In this document: one piece after another, positions 8,661 to 18,299 of the stretch
Layout: each line of letters starts with the position of its first letter
How positions within the stretch are numbered: the stretch's first letter is position 1
Assembly (NCBI RefSeq): GCF_014385065.1
Contig: NZ_JACRTA010000001.1
Span: forward strand, 868,001-932,000
Length of the DNA stretch: 64,000 nucleotides
From: Lentihominibacter hominis
Lineage (GTDB): Bacteria > Bacillota > Clostridia > Peptostreptococcales > Anaerovoracaceae
Reading direction: 5' to 3'
Notes under the pieces: model-generated
What the model was told of the DNA's origin: nothing
Databases searched by the model: none
The model's input: only the letters and a program-made list of their open reading frames with translations
Program-made: the position numbers and the translations under genes

Positions 8661-9895
8661 TCAAAAACGGTGTTTTATTTGATGGAGTCGATTCAGAAGT
8701 GAAGGCAGGACTGACACTGGAGATAGAGAACGGAATAATTACTTACATAGGAGCCGAGCGTCCCGCCAGCAGTGATGTGAAAGTAATTGACGCAGTAGGT
8801 AAATTCATAATGCCGGGTATAATAGACTGTCATATGCACATAGGAGGAATGATAGGCGCAAGCGCTGTAGATCGGGTACTGGAACCTAATATGCAGCAAG
8901 CTATGGTGGCGGTAAAGCAGGCGGAAAAAACTATCCGCTGTGGTATAACTACTGTGTGCGATGTTTCTATGGCAGGACCTTATTTAAAGCGGCTGATAGA
9001 CGCAGAAGAGATCATAGGTCCGAGACTTCTCCCGTGTGGACAGGGTTTTGCGATGGGAGGCGGAGGTCCGTATGTTGATCCTGAAGGTCTTTTTTCAGTG
9101 GATTTTCTTAAAGCCAATCATCCGTGGGGAGAACCATGCGACGGCGCAGATAACCTGAGGCACGGCGTAAGAATGAGACTTAGAAACGGATGTACTGCCA
9201 TCAAAGTTTGGACCACCGGCGGCGGCCTTAATGAAAGGGCCGGAGATACCGATAGAATTTACACAGATGAGGAGATATTGGCTATTTGTGATGAAGCTGC
9301 TATGGCAGGCATCCCTGTTCTTTCCCATTGTGAAAGCATAGAAGGTACGAAGGCAGCTCTTCGCTGCGGTATCAAATGTATACTCCATGGAGTTGAATTG
9401 GATGAGGAGTGTATAGAGCTTTTTATTGAAAAAGGCGCATGGCTTATGCCAACGTTAAATGTAAACTTGAATTGGGCTGATTCCGATGAAGATCTGATGA
9501 GAAGAAAAGATATTTTCGATTTTGAAGGAGAGTCGCTAAAAGAAAAAGAATGTAGCCGCCTTCTTTATGTTTTCAAGAATGCACATGAAAGAGGCGTTAA
9601 GATTGCAATAGGCAGTGATACTTATTGTAATGAAGAAACACCGTATGGAGAATTTACGATGGATGAAATAAAAATATTTGTAAAGCGTGCAGGCATAGAT
9701 GTTATTGAAACTTTGAGAGCTGCGACAAAATATCCGGCAGAAGCACTTGGGATATCAAATAAAGTTGGTACTTTGGAACAAGGTAAACTGGCAGATATCG
9801 TTATTTTAAAAGAGGATATTACAAAGGATATAGATCTTTTGACCAGAGCTAATATAGATATGGTTTTTAAGGAAGGAAAACAAATAGCTCTTTAG
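8642..9895 (+). CDS. metal-dependent amidohydrolase (imidazolonepropionase/prolidase-like)
   Basis: A 417-residue TIM-barrel amidohydrolase. The metal ligands are visible: H64 and H66 (DCHMHIGG), K188 (AIKVWTTGG, the likely carboxylated bridging lysine), H229 (SHCES), H249 (LHGVE) and D326 (IGSDTYC). This pattern fits the subgroup containing imidazolonepropionase-like and Xaa-Pro/Xaa-Arg Zn-carboxypeptidase-like enzymes, which hydrolyse amide bonds of acylated amino acids or dipeptides. The substrate is not known. It overlaps the small membrane protein gene and is 21 bp from the M28 peptidase gene. AGGAGG sits nine bases upstream of the ATG. Confidence 0.9.
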   Translation: MAEKLLIKNGVLFDGVDSEVKAGLTLEIENGIITYIGAERPASSDVKVIDAVGKFIMPGIIDCHMHIGGMIGASAVDRVLEPNMQQAMVAVKQAEKTIRCGITTVCDVSMAGPYLKRLIDAEEIIGPRLLPCGQGFAMGGGGPYVDPEGLFSVDFLKANHPWGEPCDGADNLRHGVRMRLRNGCTAIKVWTTGGGLNERAGDTDRIYTDEEILAICDEAAMAGIPVLSHCESIEGTKAALRCGIKCILHGVELDEECIELFIEKGAWLMPTLNVNLNWADSDEDLMRRKDIFDFEGESLKEKECSRLLYVFKNAHERGVKIAIGSDTYCNEETPYGEFTMDEIKIFVKRAGIDVIETLRAATKYPAEALGISNKVGTLEQGKLADIVILKEDITKDIDLLTRANIDMVFKEGKQIAL

Positions 9896-9916
9896 ATTAT
9901 TAAGCCGGAGGAATAT

Positions 9917-11806
9917 ATGAAATATTGTAAAGTATGCGGTTATCTGGATTCACAATATGGATGTGAAACAGCTTCTAAGCTCAGCGGAATAGGAAATGAA
10001 AACAGTTTGATGGGTTTTAGGAATGCAGGCAGTACAGGTGAGAAAAAAGCTGCCATGTACATCGAAGATGAAATGAGAAAAATAGGACTTAAAAATGTGA
10101 ATAGATATCCTTTTGAAGTGGATTCATGGGAGTTTAGGGGAGCAGTTATTGAATTTAGCGACCGAAAAGGTTTCGAATATTCCTATGCCTTATCATCATT
10201 TGCGGGACTGCCGGGGACAGGCAGTAATGGTATTTCAGCACATATGGTGGATGCAGGATATGGTACTTATGATGAATGTAAGGATCTGGATCTCAAAGGT
10301 GCTGTAGCATTTATACGATTAGACATGGATCGTGAATACTGGCTTGGAGTACCTGTGTATCAGTTGGAACTTATGGGAGCCGTAGCTGTCATAACTGTGA
10401 TGGAGGGGGATTCATACGGGAAGTATAATAGAGCTTTAAATTCGGCCAATGGGGCGGCAAGAACCAGTATTCCTGTCTTAAATATATCCAGAGAGAATGG
10501 TCATACCATTGAAGCGCTTTTGAAAAATCAGGTACTGGAGGTTGACCTAAAAGCGGACATTACAATATCAAAAGGAGAAAGTTGCAATATAACGGGAAGT
10601 ATTCCGGGGCAGTTAAGTGACCGATATATTCTCTTGGGCGCTCACTATGACGGATATTTTAACGCATATATCGATGATGCATTGGGCATAGGTGCAGTTT
10701 TAAATATTGCGCAAGCAATACTGAGAAGTGGGGTGATACCGAAATATACTATTGTTTTCATAGCTCATGGCGCTGAAGAATTCGGTGTGTGTGACAGCCA
10801 TTATGATTGGTGTATAGGTTCATGGAAGCAGATCACCCAGCTGAAACCGGATTGGAAAGAAAAGGTGAGACTGTTTTTGAATATCGATGCAGCTAATCCT
10901 GACTCAAAAGAGTTGCTTGTTCAGGCGTCGCCACAGATCCATCATTTTTTAAATAAATGTTTAGCTCAGAAAGAAGACGAGATAAAAAGGGAATGGAGGT
11001 ATGGTTTTAAGGTAAATGATGTGAATGGAACATGGTCAGATGATTTCAGTTATTATATGGCGGGAATTCCTGTAGTGATAGCTGGAAGGGGAAAGTCAGA
11101 ATGGAGAAATAAATATTATCATACGGATTTTGATACCAACGAAAGTCTTTATCAGGTGTTAATGAAAAATATCAGCGAAATCTACAGTTTGATTTTATGT
11201 GAATACGATGAAGCTGAGGATGCACCTGTTGATGTTAATGAGGAAGTGCTTATGTTTGAGAACACATTGGATAAGGATCTTTTGAAAGGAGAAGGGATAG
11301 ATATAGGGCGGTTGGATAATCAGATTGCAGCCTTGAAAGCAAGAAATGGGTTTTCTGCTTATATGAGTAATAACTTAATAAAAGCCATTAGAGCAATTGA
11401 TTTTGATGACAATATAATTTTTAAGCTGGAAGAAAAACAGAAAAACATCAAGATTCTTAATAAAATATCACAGCATTTAAAAGAAGGTGACTTTGAGGAG
11501 GCATTAATGGCGATGAAAATGTTTTGCGGCAATAGTGTCATAGAGCATTTTCAAGATGAGGTCTATCAATACTATTATGTGGATGCTGTTGATGACAGTA
11601 AAAAGCCTTTGCAATGGGGTTTTGGAATAATAGAAAAACCACTGGATATAAGAAGGCTGTTTAGAGTTTTTAAGAGAAATGATTTTGATAACGTGAGGAC
11701 AAATGAAGTGCAGGAGGAAATAAGAAATCTTAAAAATAAGGAAATAGAAATAATAAAAAATCATTTGAAAAATACAGTAAAGACTTTGGAAGCATTAATG
11801 ATGTAG
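9917..11806 (+). CDS. M28-family zinc metallopeptidase with PA-like insert and extra C-terminal domain
   Basis: A 629-residue protein with no signal peptide, so probably cytoplasmic. Aminopeptidase-type zinc ligands are visible: AHYDGY near residue 243, the bridging Asp of YIDDALG near 253, AEEFG near 285, NIDAANPDS near 322, and the last His in KYYHTDFD near 400. A PA-like insertion spans about residues 100-210. After about residue 430 there are some 200 residues rich in Lys, Glu, Ile and Asn, with likely helices, which are not part of the usual M28 core. It probably releases amino acids for the adjacent APC permease system, or acts after the amidohydrolase. Confidence 0.87.
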   Translation: MKYCKVCGYLDSQYGCETASKLSGIGNENSLMGFRNAGSTGEKKAAMYIEDEMRKIGLKNVNRYPFEVDSWEFRGAVIEFSDRKGFEYSYALSSFAGLPGTGSNGISAHMVDAGYGTYDECKDLDLKGAVAFIRLDMDREYWLGVPVYQLELMGAVAVITVMEGDSYGKYNRALNSANGAARTSIPVLNISRENGHTIEALLKNQVLEVDLKADITISKGESCNITGSIPGQLSDRYILLGAHYDGYFNAYIDDALGIGAVLNIAQAILRSGVIPKYTIVFIAHGAEEFGVCDSHYDWCIGSWKQITQLKPDWKEKVRLFLNIDAANPDSKELLVQASPQIHHFLNKCLAQKEDEIKREWRYGFKVNDVNGTWSDDFSYYMAGIPVVIAGRGKSEWRNKYYHTDFDTNESLYQVLMKNISEIYSLILCEYDEAEDAPVDVNEEVLMFENTLDKDLLKGEGIDIGRLDNQIAALKARNGFSAYMSNNLIKAIRAIDFDDNIIFKLEEKQKNIKILNKISQHLKEGDFEEALMAMKMFCGNSVIEHFQDEVYQYYYVDAVDDSKKPLQWGFGIIEKPLDIRRLFRVFKRNDFDNVRTNEVQEEIRNLKNKEIEIIKNHLKNTVKTLEALMM

Positions 11807-11816
11807 GAGGTCAAAA

Positions 11817-13400
11817 ATGAGCGCAAACAATGGACAATTAAAGAAGACCAGAATAGGTCTTTTAGGAGCGGTAGGTATCATATATAGCCTTGCTGCCGCA
11901 GGGGCATATGGAGTAGAAGAGATGATATCATCCTCAGGTCCCGGCTTAACAATCATACTACTATTGCTGCTACCTATTTTCTGGGCATTGCCGCAGGCGA
12001 TGATGATTTCCGAATTAAGCTCCGCCATGCCTGTAGAAGGCGGAGCCTATAAATGGATACAGAGAGCAATGGGAGAATTTTGGGCATTTCAGTTTGGCTG
12101 GAGCCGTTTTTTAGGGAACTATCTGGGTACACCGGCTTTTGTAGTTTTGGCAGGAGATTATGCTGCATCGCTTATGGGATTTAACGGTGTTGAGAAATAT
12201 ATATTTGAAATCGTATTGGTAGTAATTATAGTATGGATAAATATCAGAGGGCTAAAAGAGGTTTCAATAATAAATACCATTATATCTATTTTAATAATAG
12301 TAGCATTTGGAATGGTGGCTATAATTGGATTCATGAATTGGAACAGCAATCCCTTTGAGCCGATTGTTCCAGAGGGACAGGGTGTAGTTTCCAGCATGGG
12401 AGCAGGCCTTGCCATAGGAATGTGGATGTACATGGGTTTTTATTCTATATCAGCGGTAGCAGGAGAAATGGAAAATCCGCAAATCATACCTAAAGCACTA
12501 TTTATCACAGTACCTTTGATGGTTTTGACATATTTGCTTCCGACTTTAGCAGGTTTGTGTTCTGTAGGCCAGTGGGAATTGTGGGGCTCTGACGGTGTGT
12601 CGTATGCTGATATAGCTATTACATATGGCGCTCCTTGGATGGGATTGTTCTTTGTATTCATAGCCTTGATTTCACAGATTTCTATGTATAATGGGTATAC
12701 GGCAACATCTCCAAGGGAGTTTTACATAATTTCAGAGGATTGTTTGGGTCCTAAGATTCTTGCGAAGATAAGTCCTAAATATGGCACTCCTAAATATTCG
12801 ATATTGCTTATGGGTGTGTTGTCAATAATATGTTGTAATTTTGACTTTTCATCGTTGGTAATACTCACAACATTTTTATTAATGTTCTGCATAGTATTGA
12901 TTGCTATTGCTGCGATTATATTGAGGTACAAAGAACCTAAGATGGCAAGGCCTTTTAGAGTGCCCCTTGGAAACGCCGGATTTTCAATAATGTGTCTGAT
13001 TCCTATATTAGTAGCTGTTGTAGCACTTTATCTAAACGGAACGGACTATTTCGTATTCGGGCTGATAACGATGTTTTCGGGAGTGATAATGTATATTTTG
13101 ATGAAGAGAATATATGGAGGGCTTTATAAAGTGGACCCTGAAAAACATCCTATTAATTTGAGAACAAAACTTGCAACAGGAGATCTAAATAGGATATCTA
13201 ATTTGATGCTGATTCTGGCAGCGATAGGAATCATAGGTGTTTTCTTCCTGCCTTATTATGAAGATCCAACGTATTATACAGACACATATGGGGTTCAGAA
13301 TATATTTGATATGTTCATCAAAGGAATTTTATATACGAGTATAGGTTTTGCGATAATAGGAATTGTGACTCGCATCATAGGAAAAAAAATAGACTCATAA
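11817..13400 (+). CDS. APC-superfamily amino acid permease
   Basis: Integral membrane protein of 527 residues with 12-14 hydrophobic segments. The conserved start GLLGAVGIIYSLAAAGAYG and the EGGAYKW motif after the second segment are typical of the amino acid-polyamine-organocation family. It is the last gene of the operon, 10 bp after the peptidase gene with GGAGG inside that gap. It probably imports or exchanges an amino acid or amine produced or needed by the two upstream hydrolases. Substrate specificity cannot be assigned. Confidence 0.87.
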   Translation: MSANNGQLKKTRIGLLGAVGIIYSLAAAGAYGVEEMISSSGPGLTIILLLLLPIFWALPQAMMISELSSAMPVEGGAYKWIQRAMGEFWAFQFGWSRFLGNYLGTPAFVVLAGDYAASLMGFNGVEKYIFEIVLVVIIVWINIRGLKEVSIINTIISILIIVAFGMVAIIGFMNWNSNPFEPIVPEGQGVVSSMGAGLAIGMWMYMGFYSISAVAGEMENPQIIPKALFITVPLMVLTYLLPTLAGLCSVGQWELWGSDGVSYADIAITYGAPWMGLFFVFIALISQISMYNGYTATSPREFYIISEDCLGPKILAKISPKYGTPKYSILLMGVLSIICCNFDFSSLVILTTFLLMFCIVLIAIAAIILRYKEPKMARPFRVPLGNAGFSIMCLIPILVAVVALYLNGTDYFVFGLITMFSGVIMYILMKRIYGGLYKVDPEKHPINLRTKLATGDLNRISNLMLILAAIGIIGVFFLPYYEDPTYYTDTYGVQNIFDMFIKGILYTSIGFAIIGIVTRIIGKKIDS

Positions 13401-13408
13401 AATATAAT

Positions 13409-13450
13409 AAAACTGATCTTCTATTGATTTATCTTTAGGAGGTCAGTTTT
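13409..13450. terminator. intrinsic terminator at the end of the permease operon
   Basis: AAAACTGATC (13409-13418) pairs with GGTCAGTTTT (13441-13450). A-rich and T-rich flanks on the two sides suit bidirectional use between the convergent permease and HAD genes. Confidence 0.6.
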
Positions 13451-13478
13451 ATTGTACAGTGAAAATACTTATAAATAT

Positions 13479-14174
13479 TTATAATCTCGAGTCTATTACC
13501 GCTATATCAATGACTTCTTTCAAGGTATGTACCTCATAGTCTGGCGTAATCCCCGAATTGTTTCGTTCTCTTTCAGGATTGAACCACACTGTTTTAATGC
13601 CGGCATTAATTCCTCCCTGTATATCAGAAGAGAGGCTGTCTCCAATTATTATTGTTTTTTCTTTGTCTGTATTGTTCATCATGGAAAAACAGTAATCAAA
13701 AAATTCCGGAGCAGGTTTATTAAAGCCGATATCTTCAGAAATAAAGATATTTTTAAAGTACTTTATAATATCCGCACTGGCAAGGCGCCCTCGCTGCACA
13801 GAGGCAGTGCCATTTGTAACTAAGTATAAAGATTTATGTTGGGAAAGCGTTCTTAATACGGATTCTGCACCTTCAATAAAATAATGACCGCTACTTAGTT
13901 TGTTCTCGTAAAATGCAGCGGCATCTTTTGCAGGATAGTTTACATTTAGCTCATCAAAAAGATTCTGAAATCTGTTAATTCTTAATTCAGCCCTTGTTGT
14001 CATTTCTTTTTCAAGGAGTTTCCACTGCTGCAGATTCAGCTGGCTGTAACGTTTCAGTATCTCAGGTTTCGGTTCTATAAAGATATGCTTCAGTGTTGAT
14101 GAGATGGCGTCTTCTTCCGCTTTGCTAAAATCTAAAATAGTGTCATCCAAATCAAATAAAATATTGTTATACAT
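13479..14174 (-). CDS. YjjG-type HAD-family nucleotidase
   Basis: A 231-residue HAD phosphatase. Motif I is FDLDDTILDF at residues 6-15 with nucleophile and acid-base Asp residues. A KPAPEFF segment carries the motif III Lys, and IIIGDSLSSDIQGG is motif IV. The lengthy helical cap between motif I and motif II fits the YjjG/YfnB group, which dephosphorylates non-canonical pyrimidine nucleotides. The gene is downstream of vanT on the same strand but has its own extended -10 promoter, so it is probably not part of the resistance operon. Confidence 0.83.
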   Translation of the reverse strand: MYNNILFDLDDTILDFSKAEEDAISSTLKHIFIEPKPEILKRYSQLNLQQWKLLEKEMTTRAELRINRFQNLFDELNVNYPAKDAAAFYENKLSSGHYFIEGAESVLRTLSQHKSLYLVTNGTASVQRGRLASADIIKYFKNIFISEDIGFNKPAPEFFDYCFSMMNNTDKEKTIIIGDSLSSDIQGGINAGIKTVWFNPERERNNSGITPDYEVHTLKEVIDIAVIDSRL

Positions 14175-14198
14175 ATAATGATAGGTCCTTTTTTATAT

Positions 14199-14207
14199 AT
14201 TATAACA
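14199..14207 (-). promoter_or_regulatory. extended -10 promoter of the YjjG gene
   Basis: On the minus strand TG-T-TATAAT reads from 14207 to 14199, 25 bp upstream of the YjjG ATG. There is no good -35, which is usual for extended -10 promoters. Confidence 0.4.
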
Positions 14208-14227
14208 TGATTTTTTTGAAAGGAAAA

Positions 14228-16381
14228 TCAAACAAGGATTCTTTCTAACCGTTCTCCCAGTCTGCTCAGGATTTCGTTGGATATGGTTCCTGAAGCAGCT
14301 GCAACCTCTGCCGCACTGATATAGTCTTGGCCGGAGTGCCCTATTATAACAGCGATATCGCCGGAGCATACGTCTGGGATATTGCTGATATCTACAAGAG
14401 TCATATCCATACATATACGTCCGATTATAGGAGCTCTGCGTCCATTTATGAGTACATAACCTTTCATGTTGGACAGATTTCTGGGCAGCCCATCGGCGTA
14501 ACCTATGGAAAGTATCGCAATGTGCATTTTTTCAGTTGATTTAAAGTCTAACCCATAACCTGCATATTCGCCTTTGTCAAGATTTCTCACAGAAGCTATT
14601 CTTGCTTTCAGAGAGAGAACCGGAGAAAGAACCTCATAATAATGTTTGTTATCTTCATATGTACTAAGTACTCCATAGAGGGCAATTCCTGCTCTGGCAT
14701 AATCTTCTGCAAGATGAGGATAGTTTAATATACCGTAACTTGCCAGTACATGTGTTTTAGGGATATCATAGCCTTTTGATCTCAAAACACTTATCATATG
14801 GTCAAAGATATGTAACTGCATTCTTGTAAAATCACGGGATTTTTTATCAATACCATCTGAAGCGCATAAATGCGTAAATATACCCTGTATCTTAAGATTC
14901 TTAATTTGCATAATATCACATAATGAATCTATATTCTGAGCTGCTGTTCCTAAACGGTGCATACCCGTATCTATGGCCAGATGTACTTTTAGAGGTTTTC
15001 CGTATTGGCGGAGCTGATGTGCATATGTACTGTCCAATACTGCCTGAGTCAGATTATACCGGCGCAGCAGGTCAAATTGTTTGGGATCTGTATATCCTAA
15101 TATTAATATATCGCCTTTTATTTGATTTTTTCTAAGCTGAATGCCTTCATTGAGGCAGGCGACACAAAAGTTTTTGATGCCGAGATGATTTAGCTCTTTT
15201 GAAATTATGACTGCGCCATGACCGTAAGCGTTGGCTTTAACAGCCGGCATAAGGCTGCATGTTCCGGGCAGGTTTGAAGTAAGGAATCGTACATTTTGTT
15301 CCAGTGCAGTTTTACTTATCTCTATCCACGCTCTGCCTTTTGGATCGGGTTTTTCTTTTGAGCGGAAAAAGTCTGACAGCAAAGCAGAGATAAAAGCTGT
15401 GAGAACAGAAAGAAGAACTACTGCAAGATAATGAATAATACTGTTGTCAGTTATAAAATCTGTAAGACCGGACAGTCGTCCCAGCATTCTTACAAGGACT
15501 ATCATTGCAGGATGAATGATATATATTTGGGCAGAAAACCTTCTGGCAAATCGGTTTTCCGAAATATCCCATTTCAGCAGCAGTTGATAGAGAAAAACCA
15601 TCACAGGAATCAGCATTATGTACATGCTGTCATGGCGCTGCAGATCGTTTATATGCAGAAAAAATCCTTCCGCTGTCATAGCCGAGAAAGACAGGATAAG
15701 TCCCCCAAAAGCATTTTTGCGTTCAAAACAATTTCTTGTGTATCCGCTCCATGTACCAAGTATTAAAAATACAGGAGAAAAGAAAAGTCCGTTGCGTGTG
15801 TAGGAAAATATAGTAAAGGCTTCCATATATATTTTGTTTATTGCCGGAATATTTGATGTAAGACCGTAGTAACTGTCTCCCATAAGCCCTATGGCATAAA
15901 GAAGAAAGCAGACTGCCATGACTGCAGCAGGGGATATAAAGCGACGGAGCATTATTATTAGTAGTATTCCCATTATGCAGGCAGGAAAATACCAGAGATG
16001 ATAAAATGTGCCGTCAAATATAAGAAGCTTTATGACCTCGTAAATAGTTATGTTTTCATAATACCCTGCATATATGCCTATGGGAAGATATAGAAGTATG
16101 CAGAATCCATAGACAAAGCAGGTCTTTTTTAGGAAATAAAATACTCTGCTGTATTTTATTTTACCTTTTTTAAATATATCGGAAAGAATAAACTGACCTG
16201 TTACCATAAAGAAAAACGGTACGGCTACTCTTGCCAATATACGCGTGAGAAAAAAGTCGGCGTCAGTGCTAATTGTAGTGAGTGGTGAGGTATGGATGGC
16301 TATAACAAGAAAAGATGCTGCGAGACGGAATCTATCCAGACCGCCGTTTTTGCAGCAGTTGTTTTTTTTATCAATTTTCAT
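14228..16381 (-). CDS. vanT: VanT-type membrane-bound serine/alanine racemase
   Basis: A 717-residue fusion protein. Residues 1 to about 345 form an acyltransferase-3-like membrane domain with about ten hydrophobic segments (early motif RFRLAASFLVIAIHTSP). Residues from about 352 form a PLP racemase starting AWIEISKTALEQN, with the PLP lysine in AVKANAYGHG near residue 385 and RAGIALYG further on. This architecture is specific to VanT of D-Ala-D-Ser glycopeptide resistance: the racemase makes D-Ser and the membrane part is thought to help serine uptake. The length matches VanT of VanG-type clusters. Its start overlaps the end of vanXY by 11 bp. Confidence 0.95.
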   Translation of the reverse strand: MKIDKKNNCCKNGGLDRFRLAASFLVIAIHTSPLTTISTDADFFLTRILARVAVPFFFMVTGQFILSDIFKKGKIKYSRVFYFLKKTCFVYGFCILLYLPIGIYAGYYENITIYEVIKLLIFDGTFYHLWYFPACIMGILLIIMLRRFISPAAVMAVCFLLYAIGLMGDSYYGLTSNIPAINKIYMEAFTIFSYTRNGLFFSPVFLILGTWSGYTRNCFERKNAFGGLILSFSAMTAEGFFLHINDLQRHDSMYIMLIPVMVFLYQLLLKWDISENRFARRFSAQIYIIHPAMIVLVRMLGRLSGLTDFITDNSIIHYLAVVLLSVLTAFISALLSDFFRSKEKPDPKGRAWIEISKTALEQNVRFLTSNLPGTCSLMPAVKANAYGHGAVIISKELNHLGIKNFCVACLNEGIQLRKNQIKGDILILGYTDPKQFDLLRRYNLTQAVLDSTYAHQLRQYGKPLKVHLAIDTGMHRLGTAAQNIDSLCDIMQIKNLKIQGIFTHLCASDGIDKKSRDFTRMQLHIFDHMISVLRSKGYDIPKTHVLASYGILNYPHLAEDYARAGIALYGVLSTYEDNKHYYEVLSPVLSLKARIASVRNLDKGEYAGYGLDFKSTEKMHIAILSIGYADGLPRNLSNMKGYVLINGRRAPIIGRICMDMTLVDISNIPDVCSGDIAVIIGHSGQDYISAAEVAAASGTISNEILSRLGERLERILV

Positions 16382-17138
16382 ATAGACTCCTCCATTCTGT
16401 TATGATATATCCATCAGCATTGTTTCCTGATATTACGCAAGGAAAATTTCCATTTATTAATGACTGTATATCAGTTTCCTTTTCTGAAGGAATGTAGTAT
16501 ATCTGTATTTGACGATCTGAACTTAAAAGAGTATAAGGTGTTTTACTTTTACAGTATTGTTTAAGGAAAGCAATATATTCTTCAAGAGTGAAATCGTGTT
16601 CTTTCATGATTTTAGCGTGAGGAACACCTACATAACGAAAATGCCAAGGCTCATGACTTATCCCGGTAATGTTTTCTTTGTCGGCTGGGTAGCGTTGGAT
16701 GAATCCATAATCAGCAGCAAGGCTGCGAAATTTCTGGCATATTCCTGTGTATGGGAATTCAGGACAAATGAAATCTATATTTTTCTGTTTCAGGCCTAGA
16801 TCAATGGCAAGTCCGCTTTGGTGTTCACTGTGTCCGGGAGCGGCAACAAACTTTTTAGTAAATTCCGGACCGCTTTTCTTTATGGTATCATTCCATATCT
16901 TTGTCTGTTCTTCAAAGGATCTCCAGCCGCTTACAGGAACTATGTAATTCCATCCGTTGATACTGTCCATGAGTTCTTTCAAAAAGATTGCCGCCTGCCG
17001 TTGAAGAAGAATATTCGAGTTTTCGTCCACTAAAATAAGCTCTGTATCTTCATCTGTATTGAGGCTGTATATAGAATTGATTAAAATAAGATTTCCCTTG
17101 CATATAGATGTTTTTGTTGTAATATCATTTTTCATCAT
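16371..17138 (-). CDS. vanXY: VanXY-type D,D-dipeptidase/D,D-carboxypeptidase
   Basis: A 255-residue zinc peptidase of the M15 family. The zinc motif SEHQSGLAIDLG (pattern S-x-H-x-x-G-x-A-x-D) is near residue 110, and EPWHFRYVG, carrying the catalytic Glu and third ligand His, is near residue 165. No signal peptide is present, in line with cytoplasmic VanXY. It removes D-Ala-D-Ala dipeptide and the terminal D-Ala of existing precursors, so that only D-Ala-D-Ser precursors remain. The start overlaps the ligase stop (ATGA) and the end overlaps vanT, so the three genes are tightly coupled. Confidence 0.93.
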   Translation of the reverse strand: MMKNDITTKTSICKGNLILINSIYSLNTDEDTELILVDENSNILLQRQAAIFLKELMDSINGWNYIVPVSGWRSFEEQTKIWNDTIKKSGPEFTKKFVAAPGHSEHQSGLAIDLGLKQKNIDFICPEFPYTGICQKFRSLAADYGFIQRYPADKENITGISHEPWHFRYVGVPHAKIMKEHDFTLEEYIAFLKQYCKSKTPYTLLSSDRQIQIYYIPSEKETDIQSLINGNFPCVISGNNADGYIITEWRSLYEN

Positions 17139-18190
17139 ATCACCGCCTGTTTCAGTATTTTATCGAGCATTTCTTCAAAGGTGAGTCCCGCCGCTTTCAT
17201 CATGGCAGGATATCGGCTGTGTTCTGTAAAACCGGGGATGGTGTTCACTTCATTAAAAATGATTTCGCCATCAGGAGTAAGGAACATATCTACTCTGGCA
17301 AAACCTCGGCATCCTAAAGTTTTGTATATGACTTTAGCTGTTTCTTTTATTTCGGATATTTTTGAGGAGGTTATGCGCGCAGGCACATGGATAGAGGAGG
17401 TTTTGAGGGTATATTTTTCAGTAAAGTCAAAAAATCCGGAAGACAGCTGGATTTCATCTGGCTCTCCTGTTATAAGTTGTTTGTTTCCCAATACAGCGCA
17501 TCCGACTTCAAAACCTTCTATATTTTCTTCCAGAATAACTTGATCGTCATACATAAAGGCTTTTTCAATAGCATCATTAAGTTGACTTTTTTTAAAAATT
17601 TTGGTAATACCAAAGGATGAGCCGGCTTTTACCGGTTTGACAAACAAAGGCAAACCCGTCTGCTCGGCAAATGCTTCGGCTGATTCAAGTGATGACGATA
17701 TATTTATTACCTTGGAGACAGGTACTCGTATTCCGGTCAGAGATACAAGTTTGTGAGCGAGGTCCTTATCCATGCAGACTGCCGAAGCCAGTATCCCACA
17801 ACCTGCCAGAGGGATACCGGAAAGAGAGAATAGGCCCTGTACAGAACCATCTTCACCATTTTTGCCGTGGAGAATCGGGAGAGCAGCATCTACAGATATG
17901 CGGTATGTACCTGAGGGATCTAATATTATTAAATCTCTGCAGCTTCGATTAGGAGAGATGACAGCAGGAGTGCAGTACTTTTCGCAGCACCATGAATTAT
18001 TATGGATGCTCTCAACAGGGCCGTTGTAATAGTACCAGTCTCCTGATCGGGAAATGCCGATAAGAACTGGTTGGTATTTTTCTCTGTTAAGATTTTTAAT
18101 GACAGCAGAAGCTGATTCAAGTGATACGATATATTCTGCGGAGTAGCCGCCGAAAATCACAGCAATATTTTTTTTAGTTGTATCTTTCAT
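17135..18190 (-). CDS. vanG: D-alanine-D-serine ligase, VanG-type
   Basis: A 351-residue ATP-grasp ligase. The N-terminal strand is IAVIFGGYSAEYIVS, followed by HGKNGEDGSVQGLF, and the active-site omega loop reads DFTEKYTLK near residue 257. The EKYx loop is found in D-Ala-D-Ser ligases such as VanC and VanG; D-Ala-D-Lac ligases carry EKGS instead and housekeeping Ddl enzymes AKY. Gene order and partner genes agree. Product specificity is therefore a strong inference, not proven. AAAGGGG precedes the ATG. A terminator-like hairpin lies only 24 bp upstream of the start. Confidence 0.93.
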   Translation of the reverse strand: MKDTTKKNIAVIFGGYSAEYIVSLESASAVIKNLNREKYQPVLIGISRSGDWYYYNGPVESIHNNSWCCEKYCTPAVISPNRSCRDLIILDPSGTYRISVDAALPILHGKNGEDGSVQGLFSLSGIPLAGCGILASAVCMDKDLAHKLVSLTGIRVPVSKVINISSSLESAEAFAEQTGLPLFVKPVKAGSSFGITKIFKKSQLNDAIEKAFMYDDQVILEENIEGFEVGCAVLGNKQLITGEPDEIQLSSGFFDFTEKYTLKTSSIHVPARITSSKISEIKETAKVIYKTLGCRGFARVDMFLTPDGEIIFNEVNTIPGFTEHSRYPAMMKAAGLTFEEMLDKILKQAVI

Positions 18191-18213
18191 ATATAAATCC
18201 CCTTTCCTTGGAC

Positions 18214-18254
18214 AAAAAATGCCCGTTTTGGTACTTTAAATGTATCAAAACGGG
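18214..18254 (-). terminator. terminator-like hairpin in the vanS-vanG gap (possible attenuator)
   Basis: On the minus strand CCCGTTTTG (18254-18246) pairs with CAAAACGGG (18230-18222). Three more pairs follow after one mismatch, then CATTTTTTG. The T-run ends 24 bp before the vanG ATG, leaving no room for a promoter after it. It either ends the vanRS message, leaving vanG dependent on read-through, or acts as an attenuator of a promoter located upstream of it. Confidence 0.6.
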
Positions 18255-18293
18255 ACATATGATGTTTTCGGGAATTCTATATTAAATATTGTG

Positions 18294-18299
18294 ATTATA
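18294..18299 (-). promoter_or_regulatory. possible -10 element of a VanR-dependent vanG promoter
   Basis: A perfect TATAAT on the minus strand without a recognisable -35 at 16-18 bp, just past the vanS stop codon. An activator-dependent promoter would look like this. Its transcript would include the hairpin at 18214-18254. Confidence 0.3.
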
